DNA of 64,000 bases from assembly GCA_019449635.1 (NCBI GenBank), contig JAGRPI010000012.1:78802-142801 (forward strand). Direction: 5' to 3'. Positions within the stretch are counted from its first letter, which is position 1; the number at the start of each line of letters is the position of its first letter. This stretch comes from Candidatus Ferrigenium bremense. GTDB lineage: Bacteria > Pseudomonadota > Gammaproteobacteria > Burkholderiales > Gallionellaceae. The notes below the pieces were generated by a model. It had not been told where the DNA came from. It ran no database searches and saw only the letters and a program-made list of their open reading frames with translations. Of the stretch, positions 9,436 to 18,861 are shown piece by piece. The position numbers were made by a program, and so were the translations under genes.

Positions 9436-9515
9436 TTCGGGCCGTTCGGGCTGAGCTTGTCGAAGCCTTCGCGGGCATTTGCATAGTGCACATTTCGACA
9501 GGCTCAATGCGAACG
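9436..9515. repeat. Dispersed TTCG...CTGAG...TGTCGAAG repeat upstream of dsbB
   Basis: Arms GGCCGTTCGGGCTGAGCTTG-TCGAAG (from 9441) and CTTC.../CATTTCGACAGGCTCAATGCGAACGG form an imperfect palindrome. Related arms occur near 18719, 43402, 46609, 55990 and 60950 (GTTCGCCCTGAG...TCGAAGG). Confidence 0.75.
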
Positions 9516-9532
9516 GATTGTTAAAGGTTTCC

Positions 9533-10033
9533 ATGTTTAAACTCTGGCAGGGCATCTCCAATCGCTGGCTGTACCTGTGCGGCGCGCTGTTCGCCGGCGG
9601 CCTGATGGGCTTCGGCCTGTTCCTGCAATACGTCAAGCACCAGGACCCCTGCCCTCTGTGCATGGTGCAGCGCGTGATTTTCATCGCCATCCTGATAGTG
9701 TTCGCGCTGGCCGCATTGCATGGCCCGAAGCGTATCGGCGAGCGCGTCTATGCGGCGCTGATCGCGCTGCTGTCGCTGTCCGGTGCGGGCGTCGCGGCGC
9801 GCCACATCTGGATCCAGAACCTGCCCAAGGACCAGGTTCCCGCCTGCGGCCCCGGGCTGGACTACATGCTGGAAACCATGCCGATGGCCGACGTGTTGAA
9901 AGAACTGATGCACGGCTCCGGCGAATGCGCGGCCAAGGGCTGGACCTTCCTCACCCTCGGTATCCCGGAATGGTCGCTGCTGTGCTACCTTGCGCTGGGT
10001 ATCTGGGCAGTGCTGATCGCGCTCAGAAAATAG
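9533..10033 (+). CDS. dsbB: Disulfide bond formation protein DsbB
   Basis: A 166-residue inner-membrane protein with four predicted transmembrane helices. It reoxidises periplasmic DsbA and passes electrons to quinone. The first periplasmic Cys pair is in HQDPCPLCMVQR and the second comprises Cys residues in VPACGPGLDY and SGECAAKGW. The ATG at 9533 (MFKLWQGISNRW) is preferred; upstream in-frame codons are encoded by a repeat. Confidence 0.93.
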   Translation: MFKLWQGISNRWLYLCGALFAGGLMGFGLFLQYVKHQDPCPLCMVQRVIFIAILIVFALAALHGPKRIGERVYAALIALLSLSGAGVAARHIWIQNLPKDQVPACGPGLDYMLETMPMADVLKELMHGSGECAAKGWTFLTLGIPEWSLLCYLALGIWAVLIALRK

Positions 10034-10069
10034 CGGTGGTTTTTCGCGACCACAAAACCATGCTTGTTA

Positions 10070-10161
10070 TATGATGGCCGCATGTTTTATGTGCGCGCGA
10101 AATAGGGTGGCGCGCCGCAACCGGATTTTTCCTGCCCTGAGTGAATTTTAAGGAGACTGTT
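10070..10161 (+). promoter_or_regulatory. Duplicated leader, copy 1
   Basis: A TATGAT -10-like hexamer (10070-10075) is followed by a leader whose 3' part (about 10098 to the ATG) reads GAAATAGGGTGGCGCGCCGC..., aligning almost base for base with the leader at 10700-10765. Shared blocks are AATAGGGTG-CG-GCCGCAAC, a T-rich stretch, CCCTGA and the AAGGAG site. AGGG...CCCT can pair around GGCGCGCC. No -35 box is convincing. Confidence 0.55.
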
Positions 10162-10503
10162 ATGCAAAAACCAAAATTTGTACTGCTGGGGCTGGCAGCC
10201 GCGATGTACGTGATGTTGAGCGCTTGCACCGCTGTTGCAGCGGATAAAGCACCGGTTCAGCAGGAAAAACCAACCGCAACTCAAGGCGCTGAAGCAGGAG
10301 CAGCCTGTGGAGCGGGAGGCTGCGGCGGAATGCAGGGCGGAATGCAGCATGGTGGTGCAGCGGCACCGGGTGGGGCGGCCTGTGGCACCGGAGGATGTTG
10401 CGGCGGAGCGGGTGGCTGCTGCGGTGGGATGCATGGCGGAACTGCACCGGAGGGTGGAGCTGCACCACAGGGCGGAGCTGCAGCAGACGGCCACAGTCAC
10501 TGA
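10162..10503 (+). CDS. Secreted Gly/Cys-rich small protein
   Basis: A 113-residue protein of no recognised family. The N-terminus MQKPKFVLLGLAAAMYVML is a signal peptide. LSAC could be a lipobox, but the paralogue at 10766 has Asn in place of this Cys, and both keep an AVAA/SVAA signal peptidase I site, so soluble secretion is equally likely. The mature part is almost all Gly, Ala, Cys and Met, with the clusters AACGAGGCGG and GTGGCCGGAGGCCGG and a terminal HSH, suggesting metal binding. It has an AAGGAG site and a terminator 25 bp after the stop. Confidence 0.75.
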   Translation: MQKPKFVLLGLAAAMYVMLSACTAVAADKAPVQQEKPTATQGAEAGAACGAGGCGGMQGGMQHGGAAAPGGAACGTGGCCGGAGGCCGGMHGGTAPEGGAAPQGGAAADGHSH

Positions 10504-10527
10504 TCCGTCTTCGGACAGCAGATCATC

Positions 10528-10550
10528 AGGGGGCATGCTGCCCCCTTTTC
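10528..10550 (+). terminator. Rho-independent terminator
   Basis: A GGGGGCA/TGCCCCC stem followed by CTTTTCTTT, starting about 25 bp after the stop of the Gly/Cys-rich gene. Confidence 0.8.
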
Positions 10551-10671
10551 TTTGGGTTGCGATTAACGGGTTTGCCGGCGCACTGTAACCGGATGAGCCT
10601 TTTCCTCCGGGGTTGAAAAGGCGGAGACCGGTCACGGAATGCCAGCTGCCGTACCGTACTTCCGTACTTGT

Positions 10672-10765
10672 TGTATGATAATTGCGAGTTTGATGCAAAG
10701 CACGGAATAGGGTGACGTGCCGCAACTGGTTTTTCTCTACCCTGAACCGACCCAAGGAGGTTGTT
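10672..10765 (+). promoter_or_regulatory. Duplicated leader, copy 2
   Basis: Contains CTTGTTGTATGATAATTGC (compare CTTGTTATATGATGGCCGC in copy 1) and then GGAATAGGGTGACGTGCCGC, AACTGGTTTTTCTCTACCCTGA and the AAGGAGG site. The similarity to copy 1 runs through the likely promoter and whole 5' UTR, so the two genes are probably co-regulated or recently duplicated. Confidence 0.55.
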
Positions 10766-11143
10766 ATGCAAAAGCCAATATTCTTATTGCCAGTGCTGAC
10801 AGTTGCAATGTGCATGATGCTGGGTGCCAATGTTTCCGTTGCTGCGGAACAGGCGCAGGCACAGAAATCTGAAACGGTTTACGGCAGCCAGTTGATGACG
10901 CGCGAGGAGCGCACCGAGTATCGCGCCAAGATGCGCAGCCTGAAAACCAAAGAGGAGCGCGAAGCCTTCCGGATGGAGCATCATCAGAAAATGCAGGAAC
11001 GCGCCAAGGCCCAGGGGAAGACACTCCCCGATACGCCTCCGGCACAGGGTGGCGGAATGATGATGAAGCCATGTAGCGGACCAGGGCCATGCGGCGGAAT
11101 GAGGCAGCAGGGTGGCGGAGCTCCCTCAGAGGGCGGTTATTGA
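10766..11143 (+). CDS. Secreted small protein, paralogue of the Gly/Cys-rich protein
   Basis: A 125-residue protein starting MQKPIFLLPVLTVAMCMMLGANVSVAAEQ, clearly related in its signal peptide to the product at 10162. The mature part differs: a charged helical segment (MTREERTEYRAKMRSLKTKEEREAFRMEHHQKMQERAKAQG), then a Gly/Met tail with PCSGPGPCGGM. The helical part resembles small periplasmic proteins of Spy/CpxP-like character, but I would not assign it. AAGGAGG lies 7 bp upstream, and a strong terminator follows. Confidence 0.75.
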   Translation: MQKPIFLLPVLTVAMCMMLGANVSVAAEQAQAQKSETVYGSQLMTREERTEYRAKMRSLKTKEEREAFRMEHHQKMQERAKAQGKTLPDTPPAQGGGMMMKPCSGPGPCGGMRQQGGGAPSEGGY

Positions 11144-11176
11144 ACGCGGATTCCGTCTATCCGGGCAGCAAATCGA

Positions 11177-11208
11177 CCGAGGGGGCGCTGTGCCCCCTCG
11201 GTTTTTTT
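11177..11208 (+). terminator. Rho-independent terminator
   Basis: CCGAGGGGGC and GCCCCCTCGG pair around a short GCTGT loop region and are followed by seven T residues. It ends the 10766 gene. Confidence 0.9.
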
Positions 11209-11299
11209 CAGCGGCTCCAATCGCAGCTTTCAGGAAGGCTGATAAAAACCGGGTCAGTGCCACCGGAAAACATTCAATAACGAACAAGCATTTCACCGG

Positions 11300-11668
11300 T
11301 TATTTTTTCAGCAGTGCTTGCAGACCAGCAAAGGGATTATGCGTTGCCGCTACCGGTTGATCGCTGTCTCCCCTGTTCCGCACTGCCTCATCCAGAAGTC
11401 GCGAGTGTTCATTGTCGTGGCAGTACAGGCAGAGCAACTCCCAATTGCTGCCATCCGCCGGGTTATTGTCGTGTTTGTGGTCTTTGTGATGTACGGTCAA
11501 CTCGCGCAGACGTACTCCTGAAAACTCGCGACCGCATCGCCCGCATATCCACGGAAATAATTTGAGCGCCTGCTCGCGATAACCGGCTTCACGTAATTCG
11601 CGTTGCTGGCGCACTTCGGCGACAACGCGGTCCAGTCGTGCGTGATCAGGAGTGGTATGTTTAGCCAT
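11300..11668 (-). CDS. HNH nuclease, YajD family
   Basis: A 122-residue protein with an HNH core: ICGRCGREF and LLCLYCHDNEH supply two CxxC zinc ligands, and LTVHHKDHKHDNNPADGSNWE carries the His-His catalytic motif and Asn. Length and layout match the YajD family of small HNH proteins, whose role is not established. It is followed (in transcription) by the 11144-11299 gap and lies 66 bp downstream of nrdJ on the same strand. Confidence 0.85.
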   Translation of the reverse strand: MAKHTTPDHARLDRVVAEVRQQRELREAGYREQALKLFPWICGRCGREFSGVRLRELTVHHKDHKHDNNPADGSNWELLCLYCHDNEHSRLLDEAVRNRGDSDQPVAATHNPFAGLQALLKK

Positions 11669-11734
11669 GACGGGTGGCTGGCTGATAGTCAGCGCAACTA
11701 TCCCCGCTCCGCCGCATTGCTGCGCACAACAGCC

Positions 11735-14557
11735 TTAACCGCACGCCCCGATCGTCCCGCAGCTGGTGCAGAATTCGCAGCCGTCTTTCTTGATCAGCGT
11801 GGCGTTGCCGCACTCCTTGCAGATCTTGCCGGTCATCGGCCTGATCCCGGAGGCCCTGCTTTGCGCTTCGGGGACTTCCAGCACGCCCATCTGCTGCACC
11901 GGATAACCGTACTCGTCGAGGATGCCGAGCATGGCATAGCGGTGGATGATCAGCTTGGCGACATAGGAGACCGTCGACGGGTAACTTTCCATCTTTTCCC
12001 CGCCCGGCACGCGCGCCATGAAATCGCCCAGCGGTTCGCCGAAATTGAGCAGCTTGCGCAGCTTCATGCCGATCCAGGCCGGGTCGATGACGCGCATGTC
12101 CAGGCTCAATACCTTGCACAGGCCGTCGAGCGCGCGCGGATAGACCCCGGCCAGCCACATCGAGTAGGGGCGGCGCTGGCCGTCCGGCAGCACCAGTTCC
12201 TTCAGCCCGAGCACGAAGTCATCGCCGGTGCCGGCATTGGAGATGTCCACCGTCCAGCTCATCGTGCCGTCGGTGCCGGTCTTCGGCTCCTTCTTGGCGA
12301 ACAGCGCGTCCATCATCGGGGTGGTGACGCCTTCGCTGACTTCCAGCGCGCCCAATTCCTCGATGCGGTATTTCAGCAGGTGCGCAAACGCCGCTACCAG
12401 GCTGGGCATGCGTTTTGTTTCGCCGTCGGGCGGCATCGGCATGTCGAAGGCGTCATCGCCGGCGGTCTTCATCAGCATTTCCAGTTTCATGCGCATCCAC
12501 ACCGGGTCGCGCGCGCGCATATCCATCGACAGCGATTTTGCCAGTGCGCCCAGCCCGCGCGGCTGCTCCGCACCGTTCACCCAGACTTCGAACGGGTGGT
12601 TCTTGCCGTTCCTGGTATGGGAAACGAAAGTCACGAAACTGCCGAGCGGGTGATCCACCACCTGCGAGACCCAGCCTTCGCTGCCGCCGGGCAGTTCCGG
12701 GCGGCCGGGCCAGCGCAATGACGCGAGCGACGGCTTGGGCGCTGCCTCCAGCATGATGCGCCGGTCCTGGTCGAACAACAGGTCTTGCGGCTGTTCCTCT
12801 TTCTTGGCCGGCGTGACGGACAGCACCGAACCCAGCACGCTGTTGGGGCGATAGGTTGCCAGGCCCTTCAGGCCGGCCTTCCATGCTTCCGTGTAGAGAT
12901 CCTTGAAATCATCGTAGGGGTAGTCGGCCGGCACGTTGACCGTCTTGCTGATCGCCGTGTCGATGAATGGCGCGACGGCGGCCACCATCTTCATGTGGTC
13001 GATCGCCGAAATCTCCAGCGCGGTGACGAAGGCGGGCGGCAGGTTGTCCACATCGCCGCCCTGTTCCTTGAAGATGCGCCAGGCGTGGTCTTCCACCGGG
13101 TAGTCCTTGGTGGTGCCGTCCATCATGCGCTTCTTGCGCGTATAGAACCAGGAGAACGGCGGTTCGATGCCGTTGGAGGCATTGTCGGCGAACGCCAGCG
13201 AGATCGTACCGGTGGGCGCGATCGACAACAGGTGGCTGTTGCGGATGCCATGCCTGCGTATCTTGTCCTTGATCTCTTCCGGCAGCCGCGAGGCGAAGCG
13301 CGGTGCGGCGAGGTATTGCTCGGTGTCCAGCAGGGGGAAGGCGCCGCGTTCGATGGCCAGATCCACCGAAGCGAGATAGGCCTCATCGCGCATGAAACGC
13401 GTCAGTTCGGCGGCCAGCGCACGCGCCTCGTCGGTATCGTAGCGCAAGCCCAGCATCACCAGCGCGTCGCCCAGTCCGGTATAGCCCAGCCCGATACGCC
13501 GCTTGTTCTGAGCCTCCTTCTGCTGCTCGGGCAGCGGCCATGCGGTGACGTCCAGCACGTTGTCCAGCATGCGTATCCCGACATGCACCAGCTGCTTGAA
13601 CTTCGCGTAGTCGAAGGTGGCCTGGGCGGTGAAGGCATTTTCCACCATGAGGGTCAGGTTGACCGAGCCCAGACAGCAGCAGCCGTAAGAAGGCAGCGGC
13701 TGTTCGGCGCACGGATTGGTGGCCTCGATCACCTCGATGTAGGACAGGTTGTTGTCGCGGTTCATCAGGTCGATGAACAACACGCCCGGCTCGGCATGGT
13801 CGTAGGTGCTCTCGATGATCTGTTTCCACAGATCGGCAGCCGGTACCCTGCGGTACACCCACTTGCCGTCGGCGCGTTGTGCGGCGCCTTTCTCCTTGAG
13901 TGCGGCGGCAGGTTCGGCGCTATGCACCAGCTCGAAATCCGCGCCGTTTTCCACGGCCAGCATCAGGGCATCCGTGACCCCCACGGAAATGTTGAAGTTG
14001 CGCAGGTCGCCCTTGTCCTTGGCGTGGACGAATTTTTCGATGTCGGGGTGGTCGCAGCGCAATACGCCCATCTGCGCGCCGCGCCGCGCACCGGCCGATT
14101 CGACGGTCTCGCAGGAGCGGTCGAACACGCGCATGTAGGAGATCGGGCCGCTGGCGCGGGAATTCGTGCCCTTGACCATCGCCCCCTCGGGGCGGATGGC
14201 CGAAAAGTCGTAGCCGACCCCGCCGCCGCGCCGCATGGTTTCCGCAGCCTGCTGCAGCGCATCGTAAATGCCCGGCTTGCCGTTGCTGATGCCGGAGATC
14301 GCGTCGCCTACCGGCTGCACAAAGCAGTTGATCAGGGTCGCATGGATCTTCAGGCCGGCCGCCGAGTTGATGCGGCCGGCGGGCACCAGGCCGTTTTCCT
14401 GCCCGAGGAAGAACTCCTCTTCCCATTGGGCGCGCTGTTCCGGTTTTTCGGCCTCTGCCAGGCCGCGCGCCACGCGGCGGCGCACATCCTGGACCGAGTT
14501 TTCGCCAGGCTCGGCGTATTTTTCCAGCAATACTTCGGTACTGATTTCCTGTGACAT
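11735..14557 (-). CDS. nrdJ: Adenosylcobalamin-dependent (class II) ribonucleotide reductase
   Basis: A 940-residue class II reductase making deoxyribonucleotides with a B12-derived radical. Visible features are [11 protein letters not shown] with the first redox Cys (about residue 78), [17 protein letters not shown], the active-site loop [48 protein letters not shown]-type domains, and a C-terminal zinc/redox tail with CKECG and CEFCTSCG. No class I nrdAB genes are in the window. NrdR-like boxes lie upstream. I looked for a cobalamin riboswitch in the leader and found none. Confidence 0.94.
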   Translation of the reverse strand: MSQEISTEVLLEKYAEPGENSVQDVRRRVARGLAEAEKPEQRAQWEEEFFLGQENGLVPAGRINSAAGLKIHATLINCFVQPVGDAISGISNGKPGIYDALQQAAETMRRGGGVGYDFSAIRPEGAMVKGTNSRASGPISYMRVFDRSCETVESAGARRGAQMGVLRCDHPDIEKFVHAKDKGDLRNFNISVGVTDALMLAVENGADFELVHSAEPAAALKEKGAAQRADGKWVYRRVPAADLWKQIIESTYDHAEPGVLFIDLMNRDNNLSYIEVIEATNPCAEQPLPSYGCCCLGSVNLTLMVENAFTAQATFDYAKFKQLVHVGIRMLDNVLDVTAWPLPEQQKEAQNKRRIGLGYTGLGDALVMLGLRYDTDEARALAAELTRFMRDEAYLASVDLAIERGAFPLLDTEQYLAAPRFASRLPEEIKDKIRRHGIRNSHLLSIAPTGTISLAFADNASNGIEPPFSWFYTRKKRMMDGTTKDYPVEDHAWRIFKEQGGDVDNLPPAFVTALEISAIDHMKMVAAVAPFIDTAISKTVNVPADYPYDDFKDLYTEAWKAGLKGLATYRPNSVLGSVLSVTPAKKEEQPQDLLFDQDRRIMLEAAPKPSLASLRWPGRPELPGGSEGWVSQVVDHPLGSFVTFVSHTRNGKNHPFEVWVNGAEQPRGLGALAKSLSMDMRARDPVWMRMKLEMLMKTAGDDAFDMPMPPDGETKRMPSLVAAFAHLLKYRIEELGALEVSEGVTTPMMDALFAKKEPKTGTDGTMSWTVDISNAGTGDDFVLGLKELVLPDGQRRPYSMWLAGVYPRALDGLCKVLSLDMRVIDPAWIGMKLRKLLNFGEPLGDFMARVPGGEKMESYPSTVSYVAKLIIHRYAMLGILDEYGYPVQQMGVLEVPEAQSRASGIRPMTGKICKECGNATLIKKDGCEFCTSCGTIGACG

Positions 14558-15159
14558 TTAAATTGCTCCCTTAAGAACCCATTCGCCTGATGTTCGGTAT
14601 GTCTTGCCACTCGGCGGGGCGGTTATCGTTGTTTGGTGGCATGCGGTGATTTTTTGTGCAGCGGTAAGGAACTGCGAGAGTCCTCGCGGTTCAAACCCGG
14701 CGACAGGGTTTTTGCGGCGGGTCGCCCTGGTGTTGGTCGGGTGTCATGCCGGAGGGAACGGGAAGTTCGTGAGCATCGCGTACAGATGTCGAAAATAAGA
14801 TATTTCCTGTTGCAGACACGATATAGCCCCTCCGGATCGCACGGGCCGCTTCAGCCCGAAAAAACCAAAAACCACTATATCTAGTAGTTTGTTGGCAAAT
14901 TTCGACTAATTCTAGTGTGCCGGTATTTTTTTGCAAGCACTATTTCGGCCTAGATAATCGGAGAAATAATTTGACTTGGCCGGCAGGCTGGGTTAACCGG
15001 GGGTTGTCCCGGGTCAGCCGGGAGAGGGCGGTTCCAGGCGGGCGATGCGCATGGGAAATGCCCGCAAACCCGTGTTTTTTTTGGTGGATATATCCGGTCG
15101 CTTGCATTGGGGCGGTCATTTACGCTTTAATGCGCGACATTTTTTGCTGGGAGCACGAT
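14558..15159. other. Intergenic region between nrdJ and yqhA-like gene
   Basis: About 600 bp between divergent genes without a supported coding region. It holds the NrdR-like boxes (14816-14887), an AT-rich block at 14790-14960 likely containing promoters, and near 15038-15083 a GCGGGC/GCCCGC stem followed at a distance by eight T residues. An open frame on the plus strand continues upstream of the yqhA-like gene but looks non-coding. Confidence 0.5.
14816..14887 (-). promoter_or_regulatory. NrdR-like boxes upstream of nrdJ
   Basis: CCACTATATCTAGTAG (14872-14887) matches the NrdR box consensus (ACACWATATATWGTGT) at 12 of 16 positions. A weaker ACACGATATAGCCCCT lies at 14816-14831 (10 of 16). 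NrdR, the ATP/dATP-sensing repressor, typically binds pairs of such boxes before nrd genes. The spacing here (56 bp) is longer than the usual pair, so only the first box is reasonably convincing. Confidence 0.45.
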
Positions 15160-15738
15160 ATGGGGTTTCTTGAGAAATTATTCGAAGGGGCGTTGTGGAA
15201 CAGCCGCTTCATGATACTGACGGCGGTGGTCGGCAGCCTGCTGGCGGGCATCGCGATCTTTTACATGGCTACCGTGGATGTGGTGAACCTGTTCAGCCAT
15301 GCCCTGCATTACGCCGATTCCAGCCTGACCGACGAGGCGCGCAAGGCATTGCATGACACCACGGTGTCGCACATCGTCGAAGTGGTGGACGGCTACCTGC
15401 TGGCGACGGTGATGCTGATCTTTTCGCTGGGGCTGTACGAACTGTTCATCAGCGACATCGACCAGGCGCACGGCAGCAAGTCCTCCAGCAAGATACTGGT
15501 CATCAACAATCTGGACGACCTTAAATCGCGCCTGGCCAAGGTGATCCTGATGATCATGATCGTCACGCTGTTCGAGGAAGCGCTGAACATGCATATGAGT
15601 GCGCCGCTGGATCTGGTCTATCTCGGCGCAAGCATCGCGCTGATCGCGCTGGCGCTGTATCTGACCCATGCTTCCGAACACAAGGCGGGCGACGATGCGG
15701 AGCCAAGCGAAAAAGCGCCGGAAAAACACGGCCACTGA
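15160..15738 (+). CDS. YqhA/UPF0114 family membrane protein
   Basis: A 192-residue integral membrane protein with four predicted helices (FMILTAVVGSLLAGIAIFYMATV, YLLATVMLIFSLGLYELFI, LAKVILMIMIVTLFEEAL, LVYLGASIALIALALYL) and the UPF0114 signature ELFISDIDQA. The family function is unknown. The ATG at 15160 follows GGGAGCACG. The C-terminal tail is charged and His-ended. The TlpA-like gene follows after 28 bp. Confidence 0.85.
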   Translation: MGFLEKLFEGALWNSRFMILTAVVGSLLAGIAIFYMATVDVVNLFSHALHYADSSLTDEARKALHDTTVSHIVEVVDGYLLATVMLIFSLGLYELFISDIDQAHGSKSSSKILVINNLDDLKSRLAKVILMIMIVTLFEEALNMHMSAPLDLVYLGASIALIALALYLTHASEHKAGDDAEPSEKAPEKHGH

Positions 15739-15766
15739 TAACTATTCGATGCAGCCCGGAGCCGTC

Positions 15767-16228
15767 ATGTCGTTACGCAAGTTGCTGGTGTGGCCGTTGC
15801 TGGCCTGGTCGTTTTCCTGCCATGCGGCGGATTTCGCGCTGGAAGACATGCAGGGCAAGACGCACCGCCTGGCGGATTATCACGGCAAATGGGTGCTGGT
15901 GAATTTCTGGGCGACCTGGTGCCCGCCATGCCTGAGCGAGATCCCCGAGCTGAGCAGTTTGCACAACGCGCACAAGGACAGTGACCTGGTGGTGATCGGC
16001 ATCGCGATGGATTCGGGCTCCGGCAGAAAAGTGGCCAATTTCGCCGAGGCGCACGGCATCGGTTACCCGATCGTCATGGGCAACCGCAAGATCGCGGCGC
16101 AGATCGGCAAGCTGGAGGTGTTGCCGACCAGTTATCTGTATGCGCCGAACGGCGAGCAGGTGAGCTATCAAAACGGGGAAGTGACGCGCGAGAGCGTCGA
16201 GACCTACATCAAGAACAGGAAATTCTAG
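15767..16228 (+). CDS. TlpA-type thiol-disulfide reductase
   Basis: A 153-residue secreted thioredoxin-fold protein. After a signal peptide (LLVWPLLAWSFSCHA) comes FALEDMQGKTHRLADYHGKWVLVNFWATWCPPCLSEIPEL, with the WCPPC active site, and the cis-Pro region LEVLPTSYLYAPNGE. These proteins reduce periplasmic disulfides, often in cytochrome c maturation. An alternative ATG lies 18 bp upstream. The 3' end overlaps the convergent transglycosylase gene by 4 bp. Confidence 0.88.
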   Translation: MSLRKLLVWPLLAWSFSCHAADFALEDMQGKTHRLADYHGKWVLVNFWATWCPPCLSEIPELSSLHNAHKDSDLVVIGIAMDSGSGRKVANFAEAHGIGYPIVMGNRKIAAQIGKLEVLPTSYLYAPNGEQVSYQNGEVTRESVETYIKNRKF

Positions 16229-16878
16229 CTGTTGGGGTGCGGGTGGCCGACATCGGCTGTCTTGGGACGTAAAGTCCAGTTGTTGTGCCAGGCGGCGCGC
16301 ACCAGGTTCGGGTATTTTGGATGGCCCAGGCTGCCGTTGTAGCGTCCCAGCGCGCGATACAGATCGCCCTTTTCGATGTCCAGGTAATAGCGCAGGATGG
16401 TGCAGCCATAGCGCAGGTTGGTGCGCAGGTGGAACAGGTTGTGTTCCCCCGTGCCGATCTCCCTCACCCAGAACGGCATCACCTGCATGTAGCCATGCGC
16501 GCCCACGCTGGAAACGGCGTATTTCTTGAAACCGCTCTCCACTTCGATCAGGCCCAGTACCAGCTCGGGTTCAAGCCCGGCGCGGGTCGCCTCGTAATGC
16601 ACCGTGCCCAGGAAATCGAGGCGCGACTCCTCATCGGGGATGCGCTTCCGCAAGCGGTACGACATTTCCTTCAGCCACGCATCCGCCTCGGATTGCGTGC
16701 CGAACGCCAGCTTGGGCGCGGCCTGATCCGACACGCTGTGCTGCAATACCGCGCGGACACTGGCGGAAAGCGGCGTATAGACCTGCGCGCCGGCAAATGC
16801 GCCGGAAGCAAACAACACCCCCGCCATGCATAGTGGCAAGGAGAGGCGCAGAGAAAATAACCTATGGACTAATGTCAT
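16225..16878 (-). CDS. Lytic transglycosylase (SLT domain)
   Basis: A 217-residue secreted muramidase-like enzyme cleaving peptidoglycan glycan strands. A signal peptide ([18 protein letters not shown]) precedes the SLT domain with catalytic Glu in [31 protein letters not shown] and later [19 protein letters not shown]. It overlaps the proS stop by 4 bp, an arrangement common in betaproteobacteria and implying cotranscription. Confidence 0.9.
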   Translation of the reverse strand: MTLVHRLFSLRLSLPLCMAGVLFASGAFAGAQVYTPLSASVRAVLQHSVSDQAAPKLAFGTQSEADAWLKEMSYRLRKRIPDEESRLDFLGTVHYEATRAGLEPELVLGLIEVESGFKKYAVSSVGAHGYMQVMPFWVREIGTGEHNLFHLRTNLRYGCTILRYYLDIEKGDLYRALGRYNGSLGHPKYPNLVRAAWHNNWTLRPKTADVGHPHPNS

Positions 16879-18590
16879 AGTTTGGATTGTACGAACTCCG
16901 GCGCGCTTTGCAAGGGGATGGCCTGCGCCTGTGCATCGCGCCGTCCCTGATATTCCACGTTGCCTTCCTTCAGGCTGCGCTCGCCGATGACGATGCGGTG
17001 CGGGATGCCGATCAGTTCCATGTCGGCGAACATCACGCCGGGACGCTCGTCGCGGTCGTTCAGCAACGTCTCGATGCCGGCGGCTTGCAGCGCGGCATGC
17101 AGCTGCTCGGCGGCCTCGCGTACTGCCGCGCTCTTGCTCATGCCGATCGGCACGATGGCGACCTGGAACGGCGCCATCGCCGCCGGCAGGATGATGCCGC
17201 GCTCGTCGTAATTCTGCTCGATGGCGGCGGCCACGATGCGCGACACGCCGATGCCGTAGCAGCCCATCTCCATGATCTGCGCCTTGCCCTGCGCGTCCAG
17301 GAAGGTGGCTTTCATGGCTTCGGCATATTTGGTGCGCAACTGGAAGATGTGCCCGACCTCGATGCCGCGGCAGATCTCCAGCGAGCCCTTGCCGTCCGGC
17401 GACGGGTCGCCCGCGACCACGTTGCGGATGTCATGCACGCTCGCTTCGTCCAGATGCACGTCGCGTCCGAAATTCACTCCGGTGTAATGGAAGCCGTCGT
17501 CGTTCGCGCCGCAGATGAAATCGCCCAGCGCCGCAGCGGAACGGTCGGCCAGCATGCGTACCTTGTTGCCAACCGGGCCGATATAACCGGCACGGCAGCC
17601 CATGTTGCCGTGGATCTCGTCGTCGCTGGCAAATCGGAAACCGCCCAGCACCTTGCCAGCCTTGATCTCGTTCAGGGTGTGGTCGCCGCGCAGCAGCAAC
17701 AGCACGAACTCGCCTTCGTGCGTCATTACGGCGATGGCTTTCAATATGCCTTGTGCGGAGGTGTTGAAAAATGCCGCGACCTCCTCGATGGAACGCTGTC
17801 CGGGCGTGATGGCCTTTTGCATCTCCTGTGTAGCGGCGCTGCGCGGCGTGGCGGGCGCAACGGCTTCCGCCATCTCCACGTTCGCCGCGTAATCGGAAGC
17901 GGGACAGTAAGCCAGCGCGTCTTCGCCGGAATCCGCCAGCACATGGAACTCGTGCGAGCCGCTGCCGCCGATCGCGCCGGTGTCCGCCGTGACGGCGCGG
18001 AACTGCAAGCCCAGGCGGGTGAAGATGCGGCTGTAGGTGTCGTGCATGACCTGGTAGGTCTGCTCCAGGCTCGCATAGTCGGCATGGAACGAGTAGGCGT
18101 CCTTCATCACGAATTCGCGCGCGCGCATCACGCCGAAGCGCGGGCGCACCTCGTCGCGGAACTTGGTCTGGATCTGGTAGAAGTTGATCGGCAACTGGCG
18201 GTAGCTGCGTATCTCGCGGCGCGCGATGTCGGTGATCACTTCCTCGTGGGTCGGGCCGAAACAGAAGGCATTGTCGTGCCGGTCCCTGATCTTCAGCATC
18301 TGCGGGCCGAACACCGCCCAGCGCCCGGTTTCCTGCCACAGCTCGGCGGGTTGCACGGCGGGCATCAGCAGCTCGATGCCGCCGCTGCTGTCCATCTCCT
18401 CGCGCACGATGTTCTCCACCTTGCGCAGCACGCGCAAACCGAGCGGCATCCAGGTATACAGGCCGCTGGCCAGTTTCCTGATGAAACCGGCGCGCAGCAT
18501 CAGCTTGTGGCTGGGCAGTTCCGCCTCGGACGGGGCTTCTTTCAATGTGGAGATGAAGAATTGTGAGACGCGCATGGTGTATGGCTGCAA
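16875..18590 (-). CDS. proS: Prolyl-tRNA synthetase
   Basis: A 571-residue bacterial-type (ProS1) class II synthetase. Motif 1 surrounds [23 protein letters not shown]; motif 2 is [26 protein letters not shown]; motif 3 is [15 protein letters not shown]. The long YbaK-like editing insertion (about residues 230-390) is present, so mischarged Ala-tRNA can be hydrolysed. The anticodon-binding domain follows. The length is normal. Confidence 0.96.
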   Translation of the reverse strand: MQPYTMRVSQFFISTLKEAPSEAELPSHKLMLRAGFIRKLASGLYTWMPLGLRVLRKVENIVREEMDSSGGIELLMPAVQPAELWQETGRWAVFGPQMLKIRDRHDNAFCFGPTHEEVITDIARREIRSYRQLPINFYQIQTKFRDEVRPRFGVMRAREFVMKDAYSFHADYASLEQTYQVMHDTYSRIFTRLGLQFRAVTADTGAIGGSGSHEFHVLADSGEDALAYCPASDYAANVEMAEAVAPATPRSAATQEMQKAITPGQRSIEEVAAFFNTSAQGILKAIAVMTHEGEFVLLLLRGDHTLNEIKAGKVLGGFRFASDDEIHGNMGCRAGYIGPVGNKVRMLADRSAAALGDFICGANDDGFHYTGVNFGRDVHLDEASVHDIRNVVAGDPSPDGKGSLEICRGIEVGHIFQLRTKYAEAMKATFLDAQGKAQIMEMGCYGIGVSRIVAAAIEQNYDERGIILPAAMAPFQVAIVPIGMSKSAAVREAAEQLHAALQAAGIETLLNDRDERPGVMFADMELIGIPHRIVIGERSLKEGNVEYQGRRDAQAQAIPLQSAPEFVQSKL

Positions 18591-18691
18591 AGTTTAAAAT
18601 GAGGGCGCGATTTTACAGGGAATGCGCACGGTGCGCATTTTCTCGTCCGGTGCGATGCGACTCGCGGCGGCCTTGGGCGGCTTATGGATAA

Positions 18692-18818
18692 TATTGAGCA
18701 TTACATAATTCATTACACCGTTCGCCCTGAGGTATCGAAGGGCGGCTTGCACGTAGGCTTGGGCTTCGATACCTCAGCCCGAACGGGATGTTTGTCGCGA
18801 ATTATGTAATGCTCAATA
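18692..18818. repeat. 127-bp nested palindromic element
   Basis: Perfect 19-bp outer arms, TATTGAGCATTACATAATT (18692-18710) and its complement (18800-18818), enclose a second palindrome whose arms are CGTTCGCCCTGAGGTATCGAAG and the matching CTTCGATACCTCAG / CCCGAACG. It looks like a MITE-type element or a dispersed repeat captured inside another hairpin. Confidence 0.82.
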
Positions 18819-18849
18819 AAAAGGGGATGCCGGAGCATCCCCTTTTTTG
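18819..18849 (-). terminator. Bidirectional terminator after the parvulin gene
   Basis: An AAAAAGGGGATGC / GCATCCCCTTTTTT stem with a short CGGA loop lies 13 bp past the stop of the parvulin gene, with T-tracts in both directions. Confidence 0.88.
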
Positions 18850-18861
18850 CCGTGTTGCCGG

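Noticed and set aside
12785..14554. A 589-codon open frame on the plus strand opposite nrdJ
   Set aside because: It is an antisense shadow of a high-GC gene: it has no family motifs and an odd His/Arg/Val-rich composition, while the minus strand encodes a complete class II reductase.
14558..14916. Cobalamin riboswitch before nrdJ
   Set aside because: The expected conserved B12-box and surrounding GG-rich core could not be found in the leader on the coding strand.
16887..18566. A 559-codon open frame opposite proS
   Set aside because: Antisense shadow; all class II synthetase motifs are on the minus strand.
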